Part shown: positions 17,148 through 25,454 of the stretch, piece by piece
Layout of the letters: the number at the start of each line of letters is the position of its first letter
How positions within the stretch are numbered: the stretch's first letter is position 1
DNA from: Streptomyces phaeochromogenes
Lineage (GTDB): Bacteria > Actinomycetota > Actinomycetes > Streptomycetales > Streptomycetaceae
Length of the DNA: 56,325 nt
Direction: 5' to 3'
Assembly: GCF_001418655.1 (NCBI RefSeq)
Contig: NZ_LIQZ01000311.1
Coordinates: forward strand, 1-56,325
Position numbers and translations under genes: made by a program
The notes under the pieces: generated by a model
The model's input: the letters and a program-made list of their open reading frames with translations, nothing else
What the model was told of the DNA's origin: nothing
Database searches by the model: none

Positions 17148-17161
17148 GTGAAAGGTTTCAA
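17148..17161. promoter_or_regulatory. LacI-type operator near rhaT
   Basis: GTGAAAGGTTTCAA contains the perfect dyad TGAAA-GG-TTTCA (17149-17160). It lies just downstream of the predicted leftward promoter and about 45 bases before the rhaT start, a position where a bound repressor blocks transcription. Confidence 0.65.
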
Positions 17162-17174
17162 CTAGGTTGCCGGG

Positions 17175-17204
17175 ACGTTAGGCAGGTAGCCCAGGTCACG
17201 TCAA
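17175..17204 (-). promoter_or_regulatory. Predicted leftward promoter of the rhaT operon
   Basis: On the minus strand there is a -35 TTGACG (17204-17199), an 18-base spacer and a -10 TAACGT (17180-17175). The LacI-type dyad at 17148-17161 follows about 14 bases downstream of the -10. Confidence 0.5.
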
Positions 17205-17276
17205 TGGGTACAGGCCGAAATTTTCGATAGCCAAAGGTCACAACCGAGTCACGGAGAGACGTATTCGTCGGAGGGG

Positions 17277-17305
17277 TTGACAGCCTTTCGGGCTGCTCAT
17301 AGCTT
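17277..17305 (+). promoter_or_regulatory. Predicted rightward promoter of rhaI
   Basis: A consensus -35 TTGACA (17277-17282), a 17-base spacer and a -10 TAGCTT (17300-17305) precede rhaI by about 110 bases. The second LacI-type dyad begins seven bases after the -10, over the expected start of transcription. Confidence 0.6.
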
Positions 17306-17312
17306 CAGCCTT

Positions 17313-17326
17313 CTGAATCGTTTCAG
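17313..17326. promoter_or_regulatory. LacI-type operator at rhaI
   Basis: CTGAATCGTTTCAG is a dyad with five-base arms (CTGAA/TTCAG) and a central CG, matching the length and centre of LacI-family operators. It resembles the operator on the rhaT side (TGAAA..TTTCA). Its position over the rightward transcription start indicates repression. Confidence 0.62.
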
Positions 17327-17412
17327 ACTGGACCTCGCGCTGCATGTCGTGCGGAAGCCTCGCTGAAGCCCTTCGGACCCGAAGCCACAACCGAAGTCAC
17401 AGGAGCCCTGAA

Positions 17413-18573
17413 GTGACCGAGCTTGCCGCGGTGAAGGCCGCCCTCAAGACCCAGGCAGTAGAGACGCCGTCGTGGGCGTACGGGAACTCGGGAACCCGCT
17501 TCAAGGTGTTCGCGCAGCCCGGAGTCCCGCGCGATCCTTTCGAAAAGCTGGACGACGCCGCGAAGGTGCACGAGTTCACCGGTGCCGCGCCGACCGTGGC
17601 ACTGCACATCCCCTGGGACCGGGTCGAGGACTACGCGGCGCTGGCGAAGCACGCCGAGGAGCGAGGCCTGACGCTCGGCGCGATCAACTCCAACACCTTC
17701 CAGGACGACGACTACAAGCTGGGCAGCATCTGCCACCCGGACGCGGCGGTCCGCCGCAAGGCGCTCGACCACCTGCTCGAATGCATCGACATCATGGACG
17801 CCACGGGTTCGAAGGACCTGAAGCTGTGGTTCGCGGACGGTACGAACTATCCCGGCCAGGACGACATCCGCGAGCGCCAGGACCGGCTCGCCGAGGGACT
17901 CGCCCGGGTGTACGAGCGGCTCGGCGACGACCAGCGGATGCTCCTGGAGTACAAGTTCTTCGAGCCCGCCTTCTATACGACGGACGTGCCGGACTGGGGC
18001 ACGGCGTACGCCCACTGTCTGAAGCTCGGGCCCAAGGCGCAGGTCGTCGTCGACACCGGGCACCACGCTCCCGGAACCAACATCGAGTTCATCGTCGCGA
18101 CGTTGCTGCGCGAGGGGAAGCTCGGGGCGTTCGACTTCAACTCGCGGTTCTACGCCGATGACGACCTGATGGTCGGGGCCGCGGATCCCTTCCAGCTGTT
18201 CCGGATCATGTACGAGGTGATTCGCGGGGGTGGGTTCAGTCCGGATGTGGCGTTCATGCTCGACCAGTGCCACAACATCGAGGCGAAGATCCCGGCGATC
18301 ATCCGGTCGGTGATGAACGTGCAGGAGGCCACGGCCAAGGCGCTCCTGGTGGACCGCGAGGCTCTTGTCGTCGCCCAGCGGTCAGGGGACGTGCTGGCTG
18401 CGAACGCCGTCGTCATGGACGCGTACAACACGGATGTGCGGCCGTTGGTGGCCGAGGTTCGTGAGGAGCTGGGGTTGGACGCGGACCCGATGGCGGCGTA
18501 CCGCCGCTCCGGGTGGGCCGAGAAGATCGCTGCGGAGCGGGTTGGTGGGCAGCAGGCGGGGTGGGGAGCGTAG
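17413..18573 (+). CDS. rhaI: L-rhamnose isomerase
   Basis: A 386-aa protein of the xylose-isomerase-like TIM-barrel class of L-rhamnose isomerases (the RhaI/Pseudomonas type, unlike E. coli RhaA). Metal-site and barrel segments are visible: LLEYKFFEPAFY, VVVDTGHHAPGTNIEF, GAFDFNSRFYADDDLMVG and MLDQCHNIEAKIPA. It converts L-rhamnose to L-rhamnulose. The GTG at 17413 was chosen because AGGAG (17401-17405) lies seven bases upstream; the frame is open further upstream, but that stretch lacks family sequence. It is the first gene of the rightward catabolic unit. Confidence 0.92.
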   Translation: MTELAAVKAALKTQAVETPSWAYGNSGTRFKVFAQPGVPRDPFEKLDDAAKVHEFTGAAPTVALHIPWDRVEDYAALAKHAEERGLTLGAINSNTFQDDDYKLGSICHPDAAVRRKALDHLLECIDIMDATGSKDLKLWFADGTNYPGQDDIRERQDRLAEGLARVYERLGDDQRMLLEYKFFEPAFYTTDVPDWGTAYAHCLKLGPKAQVVVDTGHHAPGTNIEFIVATLLREGKLGAFDFNSRFYADDDLMVGAADPFQLFRIMYEVIRGGGFSPDVAFMLDQCHNIEAKIPAIIRSVMNVQEATAKALLVDREALVVAQRSGDVLAANAVVMDAYNTDVRPLVAEVREELGLDADPMAAYRRSGWAEKIAAERVGGQQAGWGA

Positions 18574-18623
18574 CCGCTGCACTGGGCTTGACCGGCCCAC
18601 TCCCCGCAGGGCTGCAGGTCGGT

Positions 18624-18680
18624 GGCTGACTGCGGGTCTTCCTCAGCCGACCGCGCAGTTCCCCGCGCCCCTGAAGGGGC
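18624..18680 (-). repeat. Streptomyces intergenic hairpin repeat, copy 1
   Basis: On the minus strand this reads GCCCCTTCAGGGGC, then GCGGGGAACTGCGC, then a diverged tail ending CCCGCA. The sequence is the dispersed palindromic unit seen in many Streptomyces intergenic gaps. The stem GCCCCT/AGGGGC has a two-base loop. It lies between rhaI and rhaEW (gap 18574-18767); the rest of that gap shows no gene. Confidence 0.75.
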
Positions 18681-18767
18681 ACGACCCTCGCCCCGCGTGA
18701 AAGAAGGGCGCCCCGCGTCCCTACGGGACTCAAGCGCACATACACACACTCTTTAAGGACTAGGAAC

Positions 18768-20807
18768 ATGGCACCCCATCCCGAAGCCGCTGCTCTGCTC
18801 GCTCGGTCCAATCGGCTTGGCGCTGATCCGCGGAACACGAACTACGCGGGCGGGAACACGTCCGCGAAGGGCACCGACACCGATCCTGTGACCGGTGGGG
18901 ACGTCGAGCTGATGTGGGTCAAGGGGTCGGGAGGCGACCTGGGGACCCTCACCGAATCCGGGCTCGCGGTGTTGCGGATCGACCGGCTGCTGGCGCTGAA
19001 GGACGTGTATCCGGGGGTCGGGCGCGAGGACGAGATGGTGGCCGCGTTCGACTACTGCCTGCACGGGAAGGGCGGGGCGGCTCCGTCGATCGACACGGCC
19101 ATGCACGGGCTGGTGGACGCGGCGCATGTGGATCATCTGCATCCCGACTCCGGGATCGCGCTCGCCTGCGCGGCCGACGGGGAGAAGCTGACCGCCGAAT
19201 GCTTCGGGGACAGTGTGGTGTGGGTGCCGTGGCGCCGGCCCGGGTTCCAGCTCGGTCTTGACATCGCCGCCGTGAAGGAAGCGAACCCGCAGGCCGTCGG
19301 CTGCGTCCTCGGCGGGCACGGAATCACCGCCTGGGGCGACACGGCCGAGGAGTGCGAGCGGAACTCGCTGCACATCATCCGTACCGCCGAGACATTCCTC
19401 GCCGAGCGCGGGAAGGACGAGCCCTTCGGTCCGGTCGTCGAGGGATACGCGGCTCTCGGCGGCGTCGAGCGCCGGGAGCGGGCCGCCGCCCTCGCGCCCG
19501 TGATCCGGTCGCTGGCCTCGCAGGACCGTCCGCAGGTCGGCCACTTCACCGACTCCGAGGTCGTGCTGGACTTCCTCGCGAGCGCCGAGCACCCGCGGCT
19601 CGCCGCGCTGGGCACCTCCTGCCCCGACCACTTCCTCCGTACGAAGGTCAGGCCTCTCGTCCTCGATCTGCCGCCGACCGTCGAACTGGACGAGGCGATC
19701 GCCCGGCTGAAGGAGCTCCACGCCGAGTACCGCGAGGAGTACGCCGCCTACTACCAGCGGCATGCTGACGCCGACTCCCCCGCGATGCGCGGCGCCGACC
19801 CGGCGATCGTCCTCATCCCCGGGGTCGGCATGTTCAGCTTCGGCAAGGACAAGCAGACCGCGCGCGTGGCCGGCGAGTTCTACGTCAACGCGATCAACGT
19901 GATGCGCGGGGCCGAGGCCGTCTCGACGTACGCGCCGATCGAGGAGTCGGAGAAGTTCCGCATCGAGTACTGGGCCCTTGAGGAGGCCAAGCTCCGGCGG
20001 ATGCCGAAGCCCAAGCCGCTCGCCACGCGCGTTGCGCTGGTGACGGGTGCGGGCAGCGGTATCGGCAAGGCGATCGCCGAGCGGCTGGTCGCCGAGGGCG
20101 CGTGTGTCGTGATCGCGGACCTGAACGCGGAGAACGCGGCCGACGTCGCCACCGCGCTCGGCGGGCCCGACAAGGCCGTCGCCGTCACCGTCGACGTGAC
20201 CTCCGAGGAGCAGATCGCCGAGGCCTTCAAGGCGGCGGTGCTCGCCTTCGGCGGCGTCGACCTCGTCGTGAACAACGCCGGCATCTCCATCTCCAAGCCG
20301 CTCCTGGAGACCACGGCGAAGGACTGGGACCTCCAGCACGACATCATGGCCCGCGGCTCCTTCCTCGTCTCACGCGAGGCGGCCCGGGTGATGATCGCGC
20401 AGGGGCTCGGCGGTGACGTCATCTACATCGCGTCCAAGAACGCCGTCTTCGCCGGTCCGAACAACATCGCGTACTCGGCCACCAAGGCCGACCAGGCCCA
20501 TCAAGTACGGCTGCTGGCCGCCGAGTTGGGTGAGCACGGAATCCGGGTCAACGGCATCAACCCCGACGGGGTCGTGCGCGGCTCCGGGATCTTCGCGGGC
20601 GGCTGGGGCGCTCAGCGCGCGGCCACGTACGGCATCGAGGAGGAGAAGCTCGGCGAGTTCTACGCCCAGCGGACCATCCTCAAGCGCGAGGTGCTGCCCG
20701 AGCACGTCGCGAACGCCGTCTTCGCCCTGACGGGCGGCGACCTCACACACACCACCGGTCTGCACGTCCCGGTCGACGCCGGTGTCGCCGCCGCGTTCCT
20801 CCGGTGA
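18768..20807 (+). CDS. rhaEW: Fused rhamnulose-1-phosphate aldolase / lactaldehyde dehydrogenase
   Basis: A 679-aa bifunctional protein. Residues ~1-400 are a class II aldolase/adducin domain with metal-binding histidines in HVDHLHPDSG (from 120) and GGHGITAWG. Residues ~415-679 are a short-chain dehydrogenase with TGAGSGIGK (from 426), NNAGIS and the active-site YSATK (Tyr569, Lys573). The first half splits L-rhamnulose 1-phosphate to DHAP and L-lactaldehyde; the second is expected to oxidise L-lactaldehyde to L-lactate, as in RhaEW-type fusions. Some databases name the second half alcohol dehydrogenase. It is followed by rhaB and lutABC. Confidence 0.9.
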   Translation: MAPHPEAAALLARSNRLGADPRNTNYAGGNTSAKGTDTDPVTGGDVELMWVKGSGGDLGTLTESGLAVLRIDRLLALKDVYPGVGREDEMVAAFDYCLHGKGGAAPSIDTAMHGLVDAAHVDHLHPDSGIALACAADGEKLTAECFGDSVVWVPWRRPGFQLGLDIAAVKEANPQAVGCVLGGHGITAWGDTAEECERNSLHIIRTAETFLAERGKDEPFGPVVEGYAALGGVERRERAAALAPVIRSLASQDRPQVGHFTDSEVVLDFLASAEHPRLAALGTSCPDHFLRTKVRPLVLDLPPTVELDEAIARLKELHAEYREEYAAYYQRHADADSPAMRGADPAIVLIPGVGMFSFGKDKQTARVAGEFYVNAINVMRGAEAVSTYAPIEESEKFRIEYWALEEAKLRRMPKPKPLATRVALVTGAGSGIGKAIAERLVAEGACVVIADLNAENAADVATALGGPDKAVAVTVDVTSEEQIAEAFKAAVLAFGGVDLVVNNAGISISKPLLETTAKDWDLQHDIMARGSFLVSREAARVMIAQGLGGDVIYIASKNAVFAGPNNIAYSATKADQAHQVRLLAAELGEHGIRVNGINPDGVVRGSGIFAGGWGAQRAATYGIEEEKLGEFYAQRTILKREVLPEHVANAVFALTGGDLTHTTGLHVPVDAGVAAAFLR

Positions 20808-20850
20808 CGAACGTGACTCAGGAAGCGACAGTGAACCTCAGGAGGCGGCT

Positions 20851-22290
20851 GTGAAGTCGTACGCCGCGGTCGACCTCGGCGCGTCCAGCGGGCGCGTCAT
20901 GGTCGGCCGCGTGGGCCCCGACTCGCTGGAGCTGACGGAGGCGCACCGCTTCCCGAACCGGCCGGTGCGGACGCCCGAAGGGCTGCGCTGGGACATCCTC
21001 GCGCTGTACGCGGGCGTCCTCGACGGGCTGCGCGCGGCAGGTCAGGTCGACTCGGTCGGCATCGACAGCTGGGCCGTGGACTACGGCCTGCTCGACGCCG
21101 ACGGGGCGCTCCTCGGCAACCCCGTGCACTACCGCGACACCCGCACCCAGGGTGTCGCGGAGAAGGTGTGGGCCACCGTGCCCGCCGCCGGCCTGTACGC
21201 GGCGACCGGGCTCCAGTACGCCCCCTTCAACACGCTGTACCAACTGGTGGCCGCCCGCTCGTCGTCCCAACTGGCGTATGCGAGCCGCCTGTTGCTCGTC
21301 CCCGACCTGCTGACGTACTGGCTCACGGGCGAGCTGGGCACCGAGCTCACCAACGCCTCCACGACCCAGCTGATCGACCCGCGCACCCGCGACTGGTCGT
21401 ACGACGTCGCGGAGCGCCTCGGCATCGACCTGGGGCTGTTCGCGCCGCTGCGGCGGCCCGGGGATCCGGCGGGGCTGCTCCGGCAGAGCGTGCTGGACGA
21501 GACCGGGCTGACCGGTCCGGTGCCGGTGACGACGGTCGGCTCGCACGACACCGCCTCCGCGGTGGCCGCGGTTCCGGCGGTGGGTGGCGAGCGCTTTGCG
21601 TACATCTGCACCGGCACCTGGTCCCTGGCGGGCCTGGAGCTGGAGGCGCCGGTCCTCACCGAGGCGAGCCGCGCGGCCAACTTCACCAACGAACTGGGCC
21701 TGGACGGCACAGTCCGCTATCTCCGGAACATCATGGGGCTCTGGCTGCTCCAGGAGTGCGTACGGGAATGGGGGGACCCCGACCTGGGGGACCTCCTGTC
21801 GGCCGCCGCCGAGGTACCGGCGCTGCGGTCCGTCGTGGACGCGGGCGACGCCGCCTTCCTGGCTCCGGGGCGGATGCCGGCCCGGATCGCCGACGCCTGC
21901 CGGGAGTCGGGGCAGCCCGTGCCCGAGTCGCCCGCCGAGATCACGCGCTGCATCCTCGACTCGCTCGCCCTGGCCCACCGCCGGGCGATCACCCAGGCCC
22001 AGGAACTGGCCGACCACCCGGTCGACGTCGTACACATCGTCGGCGGCGGCACCCGCAACGCCCTCCTCTGCCAGCTGACCGCCGACGCCTGCGGCCTCCC
22101 GGTTGTCTCGGGCCCGGCGGAAGCGGCTGCCCTGGGCAACGTCCTCGTACAGGCGCGCACCCACGGCCTGGTCGACGACCGCGCGTCGATGCGCGAACTA
22201 CTGGCCCGCACCCAGCAGTTGACCCGCTACGCCCCCCGGGGCACCACGTCGGTGTGGGAGGCCGCCGAGGCTCGCCTGGCAGGCCGATGA
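20851..22290 (+). CDS. rhaB: Rhamnulokinase
   Basis: A 479-aa FGGY-family sugar kinase. The N-terminal phosphate loop is DLGASSGRVMVG, followed by the substrate segment SVGIDSWAVDYGLLD. The second domain has ICTGTWSLAG and HIVGGGTRNALLCQLTADA. These are specific to rhamnulokinases, which phosphorylate L-rhamnulose at position 1. GTG 20851 lies five bases after AGGAGG (20840-20845). The frame extends upstream into the end of rhaEW, but that part is not family-like. The gap to rhaEW is 43 bases, so co-transcription is likely. Confidence 0.93.
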   Translation: MKSYAAVDLGASSGRVMVGRVGPDSLELTEAHRFPNRPVRTPEGLRWDILALYAGVLDGLRAAGQVDSVGIDSWAVDYGLLDADGALLGNPVHYRDTRTQGVAEKVWATVPAAGLYAATGLQYAPFNTLYQLVAARSSSQLAYASRLLLVPDLLTYWLTGELGTELTNASTTQLIDPRTRDWSYDVAERLGIDLGLFAPLRRPGDPAGLLRQSVLDETGLTGPVPVTTVGSHDTASAVAAVPAVGGERFAYICTGTWSLAGLELEAPVLTEASRAANFTNELGLDGTVRYLRNIMGLWLLQECVREWGDPDLGDLLSAAAEVPALRSVVDAGDAAFLAPGRMPARIADACRESGQPVPESPAEITRCILDSLALAHRRAITQAQELADHPVDVVHIVGGGTRNALLCQLTADACGLPVVSGPAEAAALGNVLVQARTHGLVDDRASMRELLARTQQLTRYAPRGTTSVWEAAEARLAGR

Positions 22291-22313
22291 CCTGTATCCC
22301 CGCCCCAGCACAG

Positions 22314-22368
22314 GCGCCCCCTAGGGGCGCGGGGAACTGCGCACCCAGCCACGAACAACCCGCAGCCC
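22314..22368 (+). repeat. Streptomyces intergenic hairpin repeat, copy 2
   Basis: The stem GCGCCCC-CTA-GGGGCGC is followed by GGGGAACTGCGC, ACCCAGCCACGA and CCCGCAG. It is the same dispersed unit as the copy after rhaI but in opposite orientation, so the two copies flank rhaEW-rhaB as inverted repeats. It lies 24 bases after the rhaB stop and may act as a transcript end. The rest of the gap to lutA (22369-22492) holds only a possible TAATGT -10 at 22453. Confidence 0.75.
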
Positions 22369-22492
22369 CGAACGACACTTCCAGGAATCGCCGGCCGGGA
22401 AACGGCACCCCGCGCGGAGGGCAACCTCATTCCCAGCAAAGCCAGCGCCGCGTAATGTGCACTCATCCGATGATCGACCCCAAGGAGCCGCG

Positions 22493-23248
22493 ATGCGTGT
22501 CGCTCTGTTCCTGACCTGTGTCAACGACACGCTCTATCCGGACACCGGCCGCGCCGTGGTGAAACTGCTGACCAGGCTGGGCGTGGACGTCGATTTCCCG
22601 ATGGCGCAGACGTGCTGCGGGCAGGCGCACTACAACACCGGCTACCGCCACCAGGCCGAGCCGATGGCCCGGCATTTCTCCGATGTCTTCGGTGGGTACG
22701 AAGCGATCGTGACCCCGTCCGGGTCGTGCGGCGCGATGGTGCGGGAGCTGTATCCGCGGATGGGCGAGCGGGCGCGCGCCGAGGGCCGCGGGGACACTCT
22801 CGCGGCCACACTCGCGCCGGTCGTGCCGAAGACGTACGAGCTCACCGAGTTCCTGGTGGACGTGCTCGGAGTGACGGACGTGGGCGCGTACTACCCGCAC
22901 ACCGTCACGTACCACCCCACCTGTCACGGGCTGCGGAGCCTCGGGCTCGGCGACCGGCCGCGCCGACTGCTCCAGTCCGTCAAGGGACTTGAGCTGAAAG
23001 AGCTGCCCGGCGCGGACGAATGCTGCGGCTTCGGCGGCACGTTCGCCGTCAAGAACTCCGATGTATCGGCGGCGATGGGTGCCGACAAGGTGCGCAACGC
23101 CGAGTCGACGGGCGCCGAGGTGCTGTGCGCCGCCGACAACTCCTGCCTCATGCACATCGGCGGCACCATGACCCGGCTCAGGACGGACATGCGTCCGGTG
23201 CACATCGCGGAGATCCTGGCGAGCACGGAGGAGGAACCCCTCTCATGA
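22493..23248 (+). CDS. lutA: L-lactate oxidation iron-sulfur subunit LutA
   Basis: A 251-aa protein with two CCG domains: TCCGQAHYNTG (Cys41-42) and DECCGFGGTFAVK (Cys177-178), which bind an iron-sulfur cluster as in heterodisulfide-reductase-like subunits. The N-terminus MRVALFLTCVNDTLYPDTG is typical of LutA/YkgE. With LutB and LutC it oxidises L-lactate to pyruvate. The ATG has AAGGAG five bases upstream. Placement beside rhaEW suggests it consumes the lactate formed from rhamnose. Confidence 0.93.
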   Translation: MRVALFLTCVNDTLYPDTGRAVVKLLTRLGVDVDFPMAQTCCGQAHYNTGYRHQAEPMARHFSDVFGGYEAIVTPSGSCGAMVRELYPRMGERARAEGRGDTLAATLAPVVPKTYELTEFLVDVLGVTDVGAYYPHTVTYHPTCHGLRSLGLGDRPRRLLQSVKGLELKELPGADECCGFGGTFAVKNSDVSAAMGADKVRNAESTGAEVLCAADNSCLMHIGGTMTRLRTDMRPVHIAEILASTEEEPLS

Positions 23249-23297
23249 GCGGAACGTCGGTCGGCACGAACAGCCACAGCGGAGAGGAGCCGAGCGC

Positions 23298-24788
23298 ATG
23301 AGCGGTGGGACTTTCGTCGGGATGCCGTCCTTCCCGAAGGCCGCGCACGAGGCCGTCCACAACCAGACCCTGCGCGGCAATCTGCGCCACGCCACCCACA
23401 CCATCCGCGCCAAGCGCGCGAACGCGGTGGCGGAGGTCTCCGACTGGGCCGAGCTCCGTGAGGCCGGCAAGCAGATCAAGGACCACACGCTCCGTCATCT
23501 CGACCGGTATCTGGTGCAGTTGGAGGAATCGGTCACAGCGGCCGGCGGCACCGTGCACTGGGCCGCCGACGCGGACGAGGCCAACCGGATCGTCACGTAC
23601 CTCGTCAAGGCGACCGGCGAGAGCGAGGTCGTCAAGGTCAAGTCGATGGCCACGCAGGAGATCGGCCTCAACGAGGCTCTCGAGGCCGAGGGCATCAACG
23701 CCTACGAGACCGATCTCGCCGAGCTCATCGTGCAGTTGGGCAAGGACCGGCCCTCCCACATCCTCGTGCCGGCCATCCACCGCAACCGCGGCGAGATCCG
23801 GGACATCTTCGCCCGCGAGATGAGCGAGTGGGGCCGCCCGGCACCGGAGGGCCTGACCGACACGCCCGCCGAACTGGCCGAGGCCGCGCGCGTGCATCTG
23901 CGCGAGAAGTTCCTGCGCGCCAAGGTCGGTGTCTCCGGCGCCAACTTCATGGTCGCCGAGACCGGCACGCTGGTCGTCGTGGAGTCCGAGGGCAACGGCC
24001 GGATGTGCCTGACCCTCCCCGAGACACTGATCTCGGTCGTCGGCATCGAGAAGATCGTGCCGACCTGGCAGGACCTGGAGGTCTTCCTCCAGACGCTCCC
24101 CCGCTCCTCGACGGCCGAGCGCATGAACCCGTACACCTCCACCTGGACGGGCACGACGGACGAGGACGGTCCCCAGAGCTTCCATCTGGTCCTCATCGAC
24201 AACGGCCGCACCGACACGCTCGCCGACGAGGTCGGCCGCCAGGCCCTGCGCTGCATCCGCTGCTCGGCGTGTCTCAACGTCTGCCCGGTGTACGAGCGGG
24301 CGGGCGGCCACGCGTACGGCTCGGTCTACCCGGGCCCGATCGGCGCGATCCTCAGCCCCCAACTCCGGGGCACCCAGAGCGAGATCGACGCCTCACTGCC
24401 GTACGCCTCCTCGCTGTGCGGTGCCTGCTACGACGTCTGCCCGGTGGCCATCGACATCCCGGAGGTGCTGGTGCATCTGCGGGAGCGGATCGTCGAGGGC
24501 GGTGTCGTGACACGGGACGGCGCCAAGGTCGTACTCAAGCCCGCGAAGGGGCATGCCGCCGAGCGGGCGGCGATGCGCGCGGCGCGGTGGGCCTTCGGTC
24601 ACCCGGGGGCGCTGCGCACCGGCCAGCGGTTCGCGTCCAGGACCCGCCGCTTCCATCCGCGGACGCTGCCCGGACCCGGCAAGGCGTGGAGCGAGACGCG
24701 GGCGCTGCCGACGGTTCCAGCGGAGCCGTTCCGCGACTGGTGGCAGCGGACGCACGGCGGGAACAAGAGCGGCGGGGGCGCGAAGTGA
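23298..24788 (+). CDS. lutB: L-lactate oxidation iron-sulfur protein LutB
   Basis: A 496-aa protein. The N-terminal ~300 residues are an LUD domain (ATQEIGLNEALEAEG, GISAxE-like GVSGANFMVAETGTLV). Two [4Fe-4S] ferredoxin-type clusters follow: CIRCSACLNVCP (from 319) and CGACYDVCP (from 374). A C-terminal DUF3390-like tail ends near FRDWWQRTHGG. The start is ATG 23298, after AGGAG in a 49-base gap. It is the electron-transfer core of the LutABC complex. Confidence 0.93.
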   Translation: MSGGTFVGMPSFPKAAHEAVHNQTLRGNLRHATHTIRAKRANAVAEVSDWAELREAGKQIKDHTLRHLDRYLVQLEESVTAAGGTVHWAADADEANRIVTYLVKATGESEVVKVKSMATQEIGLNEALEAEGINAYETDLAELIVQLGKDRPSHILVPAIHRNRGEIRDIFAREMSEWGRPAPEGLTDTPAELAEAARVHLREKFLRAKVGVSGANFMVAETGTLVVVESEGNGRMCLTLPETLISVVGIEKIVPTWQDLEVFLQTLPRSSTAERMNPYTSTWTGTTDEDGPQSFHLVLIDNGRTDTLADEVGRQALRCIRCSACLNVCPVYERAGGHAYGSVYPGPIGAILSPQLRGTQSEIDASLPYASSLCGACYDVCPVAIDIPEVLVHLRERIVEGGVVTRDGAKVVLKPAKGHAAERAAMRAARWAFGHPGALRTGQRFASRTRRFHPRTLPGPGKAWSETRALPTVPAEPFRDWWQRTHGGNKSGGGAK

Positions 24789-25432
24789 GCAGCAGGGATC
24801 TGATCCTGGCCCGGGTGCGGCGCGCGCTGGCGGACGTGCCACGGGACGACACGCCGTACGACCAGGCCTTCGAACGCGGGTATCTGCGCGAGCACGGGGA
24901 CCGGAGTGTCGAGCAGACGGTGGATCTGCTGGCGGAGAACCTGGCGGACTACCGGGCGCGGGTGCACCGCTGTGACGCCGACGGGCTGGCGGCGACGATC
25001 GCCGGGCTGCTGGCCGAGCGCGGTTCGACGTCGGTCGTCGTACCGACGGGGCTGGACCCGGAGTGGCTCGCGGCCACCGACGTGACGCGGGTTCCGGACC
25101 GGCTCGACAGCACCCCGGCCGAACTGGACCGCGTCGACAGCGTCGTCACCGCGTGCGCTGTCGCGATCGCCGAGACCGGCACGATCGTCCTGGACGGCGG
25201 CCCGGACCAGGGCCGCCGCCGGATCACCCTCGTCCCGGACCACCACATCTGTGTCGTACGCGTCCCCGTACAGGTCGTGTCCTCCGTGCCCCAGGGACTG
25301 GAGCGCCTCGACCCGTCCCGCCCGCTCACCTGGATCTCGGGCCCCTCCGCGACCAGTGACATCGAACTCGACCGGGTCGAGGGGGTGCACGGTCCGCGCA
25401 CCCTAGAGGTGGTGCTGGTGAGCGGAGAGTGA
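24785..25432 (+). CDS. lutC: L-lactate utilisation protein LutC
   Basis: A 215-aa LUD-domain protein. The C-terminal motif AIAETGTIVLDGGPDQGRR and the HHICVV strand are typical of LutC/YkgG. The GTG start at 24785 overlaps the lutB stop as GTGA, so the two are translationally coupled. LutC completes the L-lactate-oxidising complex. The open frame starting further upstream is a shadow of lutB. Confidence 0.92.
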   Translation: MSSRDLILARVRRALADVPRDDTPYDQAFERGYLREHGDRSVEQTVDLLAENLADYRARVHRCDADGLAATIAGLLAERGSTSVVVPTGLDPEWLAATDVTRVPDRLDSTPAELDRVDSVVTACAVAIAETGTIVLDGGPDQGRRRITLVPDHHICVVRVPVQVVSSVPQGLERLDPSRPLTWISGPSATSDIELDRVEGVHGPRTLEVVLVSGE

Positions 25433-25454
25433 CGGACGCGGTTAGCGTGAAGGC

